Below, in pieces: positions 13,629 through 24,502 of a DNA stretch of 64,000 nucleotides. The position numbers were made by a program, and so were the translations under genes. Origin of the DNA: Andrena cerasifolii (lineage: Eukaryota > Arthropoda > Insecta > Hymenoptera > Andrenidae); assembly GCF_050908995.1 (NCBI RefSeq), contig NC_135126.1, positions 7,998,001 to 8,062,000 of the forward strand. The letters run 5' to 3'. Position 1 is the stretch's first letter; each line of letters opens with the position of its first letter. Below the pieces are notes generated by a model. The model saw only the letters and a program-made list of their open reading frames with translations, was not told the origin of the DNA and did no database searches.

Positions 13629-13790
13629 TTAAGGGGGTATTCTACCCAAAAATTCTATTTTTTTTGTTTGATTTTTAAATATTTTAGGGTTTCGAAAGTA
13701 TGTCTCTAAAATATTAAGGTGAAATTCGAAAAACTCCCAGAGTTATAGGGGCTTAAAGCCGCAGCGTGGCCGGCAGTCGTTCCCTCGACC
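13629..13790 (+). mobile_element. transposon-end fragment beginning TTAAGGGGGTATTCTA
   Basis: A TTAA followed by a G run and an AT-rich subterminal stretch, then a GC-rich block (about 13750-13790), resembles one end of a TTAA-targeting element such as piggyBac. The matching inverted end was not found nearby, so this is at best a solo end. Assignment to piggyBac rests only on TTAA plus the terminal G run. Confidence 0.3.
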
Positions 13791-13900
13791 CAGAGTTGGG
13801 CAAAATGTAATCTAATTACAACTTACAAATTAGGATTAAAATGTAATTGCGTAGTTGATTACACATTATTTTCTGTAATCGTTAATTTAGGTAGTTGACC
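13791..13900 (+). mobile_element. hAT-like transposon-end fragment
   Basis: The block starts CAGAGTTGGGCAAAATGTAA and continues with alternating GTAATTA/TAATTAC words. CAG-GTTGGGCAAA termini followed by TAATTAC repeats are typical of non-autonomous hAT elements across animals. The opposite end (a CCCAACTCTG-type sequence) was not seen downstream, so the copy is truncated or its other end has diverged. It directly abuts the TTAA-type fragment at 13629-13790. The right boundary given is approximate. Confidence 0.45.
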
Positions 13901-15628
13901 ATTTGGTTTCGTCAAGCTGAGGAAGGTCTCTTCTACGGTAACTTGTACAAATTTCAATATAACGCATTCCAAAAATTTGTGTTGATAGTTCAAGCACTAC
14001 TAAATATGTGTGCAAAACCCGTGCCCTGTAGGTGCGATAGGTTTTCCAGAATTAATTTCCAAATATCACCTTCAAAAACGACTGTCTAGACTAGAATACC
14101 TCCTTAAAGCGATTATCCAGCGAAATAAAATAATTAATACAATAAAAGCTACAACCCCTGGAGTAAGGGAGACGAGTCGTGTCCCCCCGTCCAGACGACG
14201 CGTTCGCGTCAGGGAGAAGACGTCGCCTCACGGAGGACCCAGTCGTTTAAGCGAAATTTGGAGGGTCCCGGCGACGCGACGCCACGCTAATCATCGCAAT
14301 TTCGCGACACGCGGCGCCGTGCAACGCCGTCCCGGTGTGTCCTTTTGTGCGGGCCGCACAAAAGTGTCTGGTGGCTCTTTCCGTAACTAAAAGATGAACA
14401 GAGGAGAGAAAGGAGGCGCCAAGCCGAGGCGAGGAAGCGTCGGCACTGACGACGTCCCTGCGACTATCGCTGTACACACCACCAGCGTCTCGACGACGAC
14501 GAACAATGTGTGTCTACGGAGCGTGCACGTTTGTATCTTCTTTCTCGCCACTCAGCCTGGACTCTCTTTTTCAACACGGCCCCCCTGCGCCTCTGCTGCC
14601 CTCCTGCTCGCTGGTTCCACCCGCCCCCGTCTCGACTTCGCCCGGAGAAGCCGTCTGTTTTGTAAATCAGCCTCGAGTTGCCTCGAGTTGCGAGAGAACG
14701 TCCCGCGCCGTGACTGAAGACGCCCCCGAAGAAGGGGACGCCCTGATGTAATGACGACGAACCTCCGCCAGACACGGGGGAGTAGTCGAACACGGTTACT
14801 GACTGCGTACAAAGCGCCTGGAAACCGCAACTGCCGGTCGAAGGCAATCGATTCTCCAGAGAAACGAGTTAATTCGCCGACCAGGCGCGCGTTTATTGGA
14901 ACCTGCACGACGTACCGGCTTGCTTTAGAGTAATTCCACGCGCTCCACTGTCTTCGACCAGTCCGTTACTGTGTAACTTTCGGCAAGACGTTTTGTAATT
15001 CTGCCCCGAGTTTGGACAATGGAATCTTCGGCCGCTTACACGGTAGTTCGATTGAAACGTGAAGCCTGAAAGGGAGAAAGGGGACCAGCGGTGGGCCTCT
15101 GTGCCTCGAGTGACTAACCGCCCCGCAAGTCCGACCAGCAAAGGACTCGCCTCGGGGTTACCCGTAAATGTCGATTAGCCAGCGCAATAAGATTTTCTCT
15201 TGTGATTTAAAGTTCGCTGCGGCAGCAAAGTGGCCCCAAGTATCGGCGAATAAGAAAGGCATCGCGGCTTGCGTCGAATTTTGAATCGCAGCCGCGCGGT
15301 TTAGGGAAAGAAAGCCCCGGCAAAGAAACTTGCCTCGTAAATAGCTGCGAATAAATAAGCCAACGGGGATCAAAGGCTTCGACAAAGAATTCATGCGACC
15401 CCCGGAGCCGGGGAACGGGCGAGCGAAAGCGGCCACCAAGAATCGCGAGTATTAAGTGGAATGTGCCGCGCCATATTGTGGCAAGACTTTTCTTATCGCG
15501 CACTTCGGTTCGCCGGTGCATTGAGGGAACCCCGGGGCCGGTTTGATAAAAAGGGACGGCAATTCACTTGCCATTTCAAAGTTCGCCGCGAGTCCGAGTT
15601 ACTCGAGGACGCTCCGCGTGACTGTATA
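13901..15628. other. non-coding stretch, no gene supported
   Basis: GC-rich sequence with overlapping open frames on both strands at 14200-14900 (up to 127 codons) and no recognisable domain. It contains a 23-base palindrome at 14342-14364. Confidence 0.55.
14342..14364. repeat. 23-base palindrome
   Basis: Two 11-base arms, CTTTTGTGCGG and CCGCACAAAAG, are exact reverse complements around a single central G. With no loop it would extrude as a cruciform or act as a dyad-symmetric protein site rather than fold as an RNA hairpin. No gene lies beside it. Confidence 0.7.
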
Positions 15629-16061
15629 CAGGGTGTCCCAGTTACCATACCGCTGAAAACTCTCCGAAAACGTGTATCCGATATCAACGTACTTCAAAAA
15701 CTCTATCGAGAAGCTTGAAAAGGGAGGAGCAATATTTGCAACCCTCCTTTCCCTGCGAGGGAGTAAAGTGGAACTGCTAAATAAACTCATTAAGCTTTTT
15801 TTCAGTGATGGCAGGTAAAATGTCAAAGGAATGAGTGGGATAAAGTTATACCGTGTTTAAAAAGTCACATTTCCCTGCACCTTGCCAGGCGTGTGGTTCG
15901 TCAATTGTTCTATATAAAATTTCTAACTCACTTAAGTTTCCCACTTTACGAACACGCGGGAGTTTCGTTCGCAGGGTGTACTTTCAGATGAAAGTCACGA
16001 GAGGGAGTTTTGAATACGTTCGCGAGTAATTTAAAACGCGTGCAATTCGTGGAACACTCTG
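15629..16061. mobile_element. possible TA-flanked mariner-type MITE
   Basis: The left end is TA then CAGGGTGTCCCA. The right end, read in reverse, is TA then CAGAGTGTTCCA, so 10 of 12 terminal bases agree and a TA duplication flanks both sides, as for Tc1/mariner elements. Interior inverted similarity stops after these 12 bases, so the two ends could come from different insertions. The interior has no coding capacity. The CAGGGTGT terminus recurs in reverse at 55681-55690. Confidence 0.35.
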
Positions 16062-19000
16062 TACATCGGACCGTCGCTTGACCAAATATTTCTCAATATT
16101 TGAGGAGAAGCGAAGCACAGTGGCCCGTAAAGTCGCGGTTTCGAGGGAATATTCGTAAACAACAATTTTTTCACCCCCTCCGCTGAAACAATGTGTAGTC
16201 TAGCATGATCGTCGCGTAAACGCGTCAGATTGTTTGCAGGCACGCTGGAGACCGATAACAGCGATCGTATCGGTCGCGTGAATTACTATTATCTCGGCGA
16301 ATTAAGTTATAGAGAATAACTAATTGTCTGAAACGTTGAATTAACGCGGAACGTGATTCCATTATAGCTTTGAAGGCAATAGCGACGATGAAATAATACG
16401 GGGTGAAATAGTTACAGTGGGGAGAGCGGTTCAATGGTGCTAATTTCTGATTAGTTCGCTGGTAATTGCGAAGCGATAACGTTGTCCAAGTATCGAAGGG
16501 GATGGGGGGGGGCGACGCTTATCGAAATGAAAGCACGAGGAACGATTTCGTTCTCGCATTGATGAGCCATTGTTTATTCGAGTCTCGGTTAAAATAGCTC
16601 CGCGTCGATTTAAAATTAACCACTGTCGTCTCTTGACGTTTATTACTGGTAATCGAGCGACTACCACACTCCACGATGGGTTCCTTTTTGGAAATCGCTG
16701 ATAGAGACACTGACATGGGTCGGCGAGCTCTTCGAGAGGAATATTACGTGTGAAAAATCTTGTCTAGTGTTTTCACCTTTTCGTTGATAATGTCTACTAC
16801 TGAATACTTGATCGGTACAGAGAAATCAATCGTCTATAGCTGCTGCGTCCAGACTGTAACCAGATATTCGTGTTAACGCAATTTCCCGCGATTTTCACAG
16901 CCCGATTCCTTTCGCCCAGACACAAAGTGATTATCAAAGAACTGAGATTAACTTTCAGATTCTGCTCGTTTTTGTTCGAATCCCTAAAATTTCAAGTTAC
17001 TCAAAAAGGTTCCGAGTTCATGAAAATAATGTTGTTTTGCAATCAGACTATTTTAAATCACTTTTTATTAAGTTCAGATCCCGTAATAACCAGCAAGAGA
17101 CGATTATCCCGAAAAAAATCGCCAATCTCTGCCCAAAGAAGCTTTAAACTTATTATTGCCTCCAGTTATAATTTGCGATGATCATACTACACCGTTGCAG
17201 TCTGAGCATGACTATGAAGACAGTGATACTTGTTCACATGATCATTGACAGTATCATTGACAGCATTGCCGTATCAAAAAAAAATAAAAAGGTTTCACAG
17301 ATTGTGTTATTAAATATATACAAAAATGTATTAAATAAGTTTAAAAGAGGAATCTTTTGTTTCGTTTACTTTAAAATAATCGTTTTTGATTAAGTTATTT
17401 AATTAACACAATTTCTCATGACGCCTAGGAATTGATGCCAACTTTTAGGGTCTTTCACCCCACTTTGCGACACAGCGCTCGATCGCTATGGGAATTGCCA
17501 GCTTTTCCACGCTCGTGTATCGGAAACACGGACGTTCTAATGGCCGGCGAGCAGTTGCTATAAAAATACTCATGGGACGCATTAATTGTTTTTAACTAAT
17601 AGCTGGTACTGTGGTATACCATCGGAAACGATACAGTCGTTCCCGTAAAATGGCCAATTTGAATCCGATCGTTTCGCATTAACGATTTACGGCTAATTTA
17701 TCGGCCATATAAATGTTACCAACGATAGAAAAGAGGGGGTCCCGAACGAGCACTGCAATTATGAGGCTTCGAATTCACTCGCCGCTTTGCTTCTTTGTAA
17801 ATTAAAGCTTCCATGGCAAATCATTGCAATCAACATCGACCACGGCTCATCACCGATCGGTCGCTAATGGAACCACGCGGATTAATGGGCGCCTCCTGTC
17901 AGGCCCCTTACTGACTCCTGGATACGATTTTCCTGCCAACTGTCTCGCTACCATATGGTCCCATATCGATCCGAAAGAGGTGAACGCTTCCCACAAGTGG
18001 ATTGACTTTATCCTACTTCATTTCCTCAAAGAGTCCACCTGTTTAGCTTGATTGGATGAGAGTTTTCTATATTCGATTCGAGATCCTTCCTGGCCCAAAC
18101 ACCTCTTGTTTGAATAACCGATGCCAGGAAGGAGGACACGTGACTCGCCTTTAGGATGTCGATTGACGTCGAATCAACCCTCTTGATCGAAACCCTCGCG
18201 CCGACATCCACGCGTAATTCGAAGCGTTGTGTAACGCTCCTCCCCTGGCCCTTTTATTCTCCTTTCCTATTCTTTTTCCTCGACCACCTCGCAAAGGTGA
18301 TTATGAAAGCCCGGCCAGGTTAAATTACTTTTGGTAACGTTAACTGCCGGCTTGATGCTCCGATGAAGATAGCGCTTACGGAGGTTTGTTGGCTATAGGG
18401 GGGGCGGGTTTCCACGCACCTGTCGAGTTTCCCACAATTTTGCCAGCTACCCCGCTCGTTTACAGACATTTCGAGAGGGCAGTGGGTGGGGGCAGGGGCG
18501 CGGAAAAAGGGGCTCTCTGCCGGCATCGAGAATCGTTGGGGTCCATTTAATGCGATTAGAGCACCCCTGCTATCATCACGGCCTGTTTGATTCGCCTTTT
18601 TGCCGCCAGCCTCGTAATGTCTTCTTCCCCGCCCGTCTCCTCGCTCGCGTTTCACCCCTGTCTCGTTGTTCCAACCGCATCTTCATCCCCCGCGCCCGTT
18701 TTTCGCCCAGCAACCCAGTCCATCTCGTCTTCGTTCCCCACCCATCGATCTACCACTGTGACGGTCCCACTTTTACCATACCACTGCCATATCGAACGAT
18801 ATGCACATACTTTTAACGATCAAGTAAGATATTAAGGTTCTACCGTTTGAATGATAATAGAGGCCCATGCTTCTGATTTCTATTCTCGATCAGGACTTAT
18901 ATTCAGTCGACTGCTTCATATTCGTAAGATCTGGATCTACTATCCAAATTGGTCGCGTCAGTTTTCCCGCTCGCACGTTTCGGTTTCTATTCCCGACCAC

Positions 19001-22000
19001 CATTGAACCCGGAGAGTCGTTGCCACCAGTTTTAATTGCTCGAAAATCTGGGGATTTCAGCCACCCTGCCTGACAACGCAATTTCGTTACACGATTCAGA
19101 ATCCGTCGTTACAGACGTGCGCGCTACTGGCGCGCGCCCGGGCCGAGCGGAGCATGGTCGTCGCTATTAATTACACGGTAATACGGTTAATTACGTGCGA
19201 TTCGAAACTCCGCAGGCCTGCTAATGAACGCAATAACGGGCCCGAGCCGCGAAGGGATCGAAACGCCGCGGGAATTCGCGAGCGAAGAAAAACGAGAAGC
19301 GGAACGGGAAACTGGCCACGGTCGTCCGCTCTGCTCCTCTCTCGTTGACCCAATTTCACGGTGGACGAAAGTTACGACCCACCGGAAGCTTCCTTTTGGC
19401 CCGGGGAACCATCGTCTACTTTGGCCAGCGAACTTTTCTTTATTTATCTACGTATTTCATTGAGGCCACCCCGTGTACTGGATAGTATGTGCTTGGGCTC
19501 GGTCATATTACAGGACACGTGTAGTAAAGTACGTATCAAGTGGCCCACTAACCGAGAGCTACAGGTCAGTATCACGTAAGACAGAAGATTGGAGGCTGCG
19601 GCCTTCTTTATACTCTCAACAAAGACGATGGAAATGACTGAAACGAATGAAAGTAATCTGGGAGGTCGTTTTAGAAAGCTGCGTTACTCGAGGCATTTCC
19701 CAACTCCGAACCCTCGACCGAATCGGAAAGCTCCGGTAACCGAGTGGTCCGCGTAATTAAAAGTAACGGGAGCTCGTAATTAAGGTTTGTAATTGAAGCA
19801 ATCACGAATGCCGCGGGAGTCTTTGAATGGGGAAAGCTGAACTTCGCCGATAGGCATTTGAGAATGAAGTAGGTATATTTTCGCTTCGTTTCCTCGGTTC
19901 CTCTGTTCCGCCATGTACGCCAGGCTGAACAGGTTCGCTTGTAGCTTTTCGTACGCGTAGGAGACTGGTAAAACGACACCCTGCGTGGAACATCGGTATG
20001 GCAGTCGCTTAGAACAATCTCTCGATAAACGAGAGCCAATTAGACGTGCTTTTTTTCTCTCCTCGCCTTGAATATTCCGTGGGCAGCCACGACAAAAGTT
20101 CACAGGGCTGGCTCGAGAGAAGTATAAGGCAGAGGATCGATTAAAAGGATCGTGCACCTCCTCGTGGCCTATTTCCAAGCCTCCTCCTTTCCCCGTTCTT
20201 CTCTCTCCCTCTTTCCCTCTCTGTCCCCGCACCTCGTTCCCCTTTCGCACGCGCGAACGGTAATTAAATTAGTTGAGCGAGAGGATGCCGCGGCACGAAA
20301 TAATATGCGGTCGTCTGGCTGATCTTCGTAATTCCTTTGAAGACTCTTCTCAGCCGTTGCATAATACGCCCGGTGGAGATGGCCTGACAATCGAGCCAAC
20401 CGTTCGATCGGAATTAAACGGGACACGGACTCAATAGGCGGTGAGCGATAAATAGGGCCGCGCCAGAGGGGAACCAAGGGAAATTTAAACGCAGACGGGC
20501 AATGATTAACCCGATTTTCGGATTTTTCACCAGCTAGGCATTGTGCTCGGTAGATTCAGGAGGGCTGACTGCAGAAGAGTATTGCCCAATCGAGTTAATC
20601 AAGATTCGATTCGCCTGCCATTTCGAAATGCCAAGGGGAGGGAAGACGATACGTGACTAATTGTAAGGAACTCGATGGAGCCTCGAAATTCCATATATTT
20701 TCCACGACAATCGCGTCCGGACACGAAGGATTACTCGGTGTTGGTACGAATCCTGTCCTGATTTTAATATACGCGTTCCTGGAGGCACAAAAGGGACCCG
20801 CGACACAATGCGCAGGGGCGGTCGGTAGAATAGAACGAAATAGAAGTCTCGGAAGGGTTCTGAATTTTTGCACGGCTCCACAATACGTCGCATTATTCGC
20901 GTAAAATATTGCCGTCGTCGGAATCTCGATTATTTATTAATCGAATGACACTGCCCGCGATTTCATGGATAAAAATCCGGATGACGGTGGGTCATTCAGC
21001 TGCGCGGAAGTACGTCGAAGATTCTGAAGGTATTCTATGATCTTCCTCCTTCCTCTTACGCTTAAACGTAACTACGTAATGCACACAGGCCGTCAGTCGC
21101 TAACTGTTTAATTGGGGCACTAATTGAATCTTCAAGCAAGTAAATTTTGCATTCGGGCAAGTGGAACGGATCCTCCCGCTGTCGAGCGCCTCCATAATCC
21201 AGCGACGATCAATTACGCCGTTTCGTGCAGTTTCTACGCGGAGCAGTTCTTTCCCGACCCTCGGACCTTAATTACATAATTATCCCGCGTGTCAATCTCG
21301 AGGGGTCGTTGCCCGCGGCGAAAAGACGAAAGACAGATCTCTGAAGGCTCCCTTTGAGCCCGCCTCGATTCTCAGCGTCTCTGAGCAGAGGGTTAAAATG
21401 TTTCCCTGGTTGCTTCACGGCGTGCTGATAACTCTTTGACAGGTGGGAGGCCGTTCATCGGCAGCGTAACCGTGCATTCGCGGCGACAAAGGGATCCGGG
21501 GCCGCCTTAACTTCGCTAATTAAATAGCTCGATCCCTCCCAACCTGTACTTTCAGCTTTCCATTTCGAATTAACACGTTATGCAATTCAATCTCCACCCC
21601 CACCCCACCCCCCGCGAGCACCGGGAAGGCACCCTTTGCCACGGTTCGCTTTTTAATCCAGTTAGAAGGTCGCGAGCGGTGACTCGCCACCGCCTTATGA
21701 AATATCAAGAAAATCAGATTCCAGCTTCCACTGGAAACGTGACGGAATTATACGAGTCGCGGCTTAACTGTGCGCCGGTCCCGTTTCGCCGCGTGTCGCG
21801 ACTAACAAACCGCCCTGCATTTAAAGTACGTGACAGGGTGTCGTGAGAGAGGGTAACGTATGCACATCCTCGCGGGATCATTAATACAGCCCCGCGATAA
21901 GGAGAACCTGATTAACTGGGCGTGCAACCAGACGCGTAACGGATACTGCGAGCCGCGCGCAAACGACGTGCTTCGATCCTCTCGATAATCAACATTCTCA

Positions 22001-22626
22001 TTGTGCACTGACAACGATGTTTATATCAAAGAGCAGTTTTACGCGAGCTTTGCACACTCGTGGGATTTTTATACTATTAGTCTGACGCAAGGTATAACCG
22101 ACCGTCTACAGTACGTATCCCCCGCTTCAGAGCTGCGCAGAAAACTTTGATTAAGTTGAACCGAAGCAGCCACCTTGATCGATAGCACGCCAGGGAAGAT
22201 TTTTAAAAGTTTTCGAAACGTTCACTCGAACACTGCCGCCCGCACGATAATATGCCACTCCTTCACCCCGCTGCTCTCATCCTGATGCGTTATAAAGGGA
22301 GCCAGCCGTGAGATAATAGAAATACGTTCCTCGGAGCAACGTAATTCTTCTTCCTCGCGGTAGATTGAAACGACGTTTTCATTGGTTACGGTAGCAGGGT
22401 GGAGAGATAAGTGATCCGACGGTGGACAAAGAGGAGAACAAGGCTTAGGTGCTCGCTCGCGGCTGGGTATCTTTTTCACCCTCCGCTTCATCAATTTCAT
22501 GGCTGGGACACGCTGTGTACGCTTCATATTTCCTTTCTTGCGCGCGCGGCCAGGCTCGCTCTCCACTTTGTCGCAACATACTTTTCCACGGAGAGAATTA
22601 ACGTCGCGCGAGCACGCTCCAGACCA
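16062..22626. other. non-coding stretch, no gene supported
   Basis: Includes a G run at about 16502-16513 and an AT-rich, low-GC island at about 16870-17410. That island has two short open frames and no recognisable transposase or host domain. Regions at 18240-18800 and 19750-20300 are pyrimidine- or GC-rich with overlapping open frames on both strands and no domains. Confidence 0.55.
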
Positions 22627-22755
22627 GTTAGAAAACTAACTCCGGGACGCCCGGCTGCCACTTACGTCCACCTGGGACGCGCGTAGCACGGCTACGCGCC
22701 CCTACGCCGGGCCGCGTTCGTCGCAACTGGGTCAGGAGCCGCGACGCGCGGCTCC
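22627..22755. repeat. cluster of four short stem-loops, three with an ACG loop
   Basis: Four perfect inverted repeats follow one another. They are GTTAG-AAAA-CTAAC (22627-22640), CCGGG-ACG-CCCGG (22642-22654), GCGCGTAGC-ACG-GCTACGCGC (22679-22699) and GGAGCCGCG-ACG-CGCGGCTCC (22735-22755). The last three share the same three-base centre and two have nine-base stems. No coding frame or known RNA family is recognised here. They may be a structured non-coding RNA, a binding array, or chance in very GC-rich DNA. Confidence 0.6.
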
Positions 22756-24197
22756 CTACGCGGGCTGATTCCCCATGCATGCGAGTCCCCGTCGCGATAA
22801 CGTTGATAAACCATTCACGCGCCCCGCTACGTATTAATTTATTTAAATACCCGCTCGTAAATCACCCCACTCGTCGCAAGGAGCCGACCGGTGTCGCTCG
22901 TGGCCGTCGACGAAGATTGAGAAGCGTTCACGGCACAGCCCCGGGGAAAAATTGCACGGCTCGGTCGATTGCCTCCTCGAGGATCGTCCCTCGTCCCCGC
23001 TTCACGGGGAAGAGCTCGCGTCTAAAAGGGCCATCGTCATCTGACAATGTAACTAAGGTACACATAATCTTCTCTTTAGGAGGATCTATTCCAGCTACTT
23101 TTGATAGACGCCGCGTCCATTTGTCCACGTGGGTGAAAATTAAGTTGGACGGGGAGTAGTTGAAAGTTGACGACGATGGGATGGGGGGTGAAGCTCGTGG
23201 AAGACACTGATAGCCTCTTAAAGTTACCCTGTCGCGGGGGTAACGTCTCAGAGTAATCAGGGCGAGCGGTAGCAATTTGTTCTCATTGAAAACCGGGTCA
23301 GCTTGTAATTGACCATCCGGCGATAAGTTTAAGGTTTTATGGTACGATTCCTTTCGCAGTCAGGTCTCAGTTTTAACTTCCCCGGCACTTCTCCAGCTCG
23401 AGATCATTCGAGTTTAACGAATAGCCAGCGAGCCTGTCGACCGATCTCCTGCGTTCTTTGGTTGGCTCCAGGCATTGAGGCAGCCTCTCGCGTCAAAGGA
23501 GAACCATGCCACAGAAATTTGTGTGCCGCCACGCTTGTCAGATGAAGAACGCCTATGTTAAATGTCAGAGGGATTGTGACATAACCTCCTTGATGCTTTT
23601 CACGATGGGAACGACTTCGTCGCAGTGATACGACAGAAAGTAGGGACGTTGAAGAAGAAGCAGGTGGTCTCCAGCGCGTTCAGTAGTACGAGTCAACCAC
23701 AAGCACCCTCTCTCTTTCAGTCTCGGCAGGAGTCGCTTGAAAAACTTGGATCCGTCAAAGGAAGTGAAAGGATTGAAAGATTATTTCAGCAACAATTATA
23801 CCCGCGTATTGCTCGGTGGCTTGATTACGTAATAGGTTCGTTAGCAATGCAACTGGTGGCGACAGTAACTCCTTAACATTAAAAATTCAGTAAACTCGCG
23901 ATGTAAGTGCTGCGGTTACTATGCAAGCGGTTAACTCCATTCTTGGGGCTTGCACTCAGATTAGATTCAGTTACGGCGAGAGAAGATAAAAACGAGATGT
24001 AATTTCAGCAAAAGCAGAATTACAGTTACACGATTTTGAAAATGCGAGATACTTGAGGCAAAAGGGAAACGTGCCAGCCGTTGTATACACCGGCTCTTTC
24101 CTTTGATGTTCTATCTGATGCTCTTGCAGCAATTCTCCCTTGTTTTAGGTAACACCGCCGCGCAAACTAGAGACCATACCACCCCCGTGGGTTCTTC
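22756..24197. other. non-coding stretch, no gene supported
   Basis: No recognisable domain in any frame. A Ser/Gln-rich 83-codon frame at 23625-23876 starts at a non-ATG codon and has no splice support. Confidence 0.5.
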
Positions 24198-24200
24198 TCA

Positions 24201-24499
24201 CAAGGAGAGTATTTTAGGTGTCCGCCTCCGATCATTTTGATTTTTGGATATGTTATAGAGGACCGAAAAATAAGAAATAGGTACGTGTTTTTTTATTTTT
24301 CCCCGTTTTCATATTTGGGGGGTGAAAACTGCGTTCAAAGTTAGGGTTGAAAAATCATTTTTGTGGAATATCTCGAGAACTATTAGAGATGTCAATGGAC
24401 GAATTTTGTGTCTTTGTATACTAAATATTACTTCTAGCGTGAACAAAAATATCCAAAAATCAAAATGATCGGAAGCGGACACCTAAAACACTCTCCTTG
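24201..24499. mobile_element. 299-bp MITE with 51-bp terminal inverted repeats (family B)
   Basis: The left arm (24201-24251) begins CAAGGAGAGTATTTTAGGTG and the right arm (24449-24499) is its reverse complement with about two mismatches. The trinucleotide TCA flanks both ends (24198-24200 and 24500-24502) and is a candidate 3-bp target duplication, the length made by PIF/Harbinger-type transposases. The interior is AT-rich with no coding capacity. Superfamily assignment is tentative because TCA is not the usual TWA target. Confidence 0.85.
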
Positions 24500-24502
24500 T
24501 CA

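Noticed and set aside
14247..14908. Overlapping open frames of 76-127 codons on both strands
   Set aside because: GC-rich and stop-poor; no reading has a domain, a credible start or splice signals.
16966..16990. GTTCGAATCCC resembling a tRNA B box
   Set aside because: No A box lies upstream and the flanks do not pair as an acceptor stem.
16870..17400. AT-rich island with two open frames, considered as a transposase remnant
   Set aside because: No catalytic motif, zinc finger or terminal repeat was seen; the frames are short and Lys/Ile/Phe-rich as expected from AT-rich DNA.
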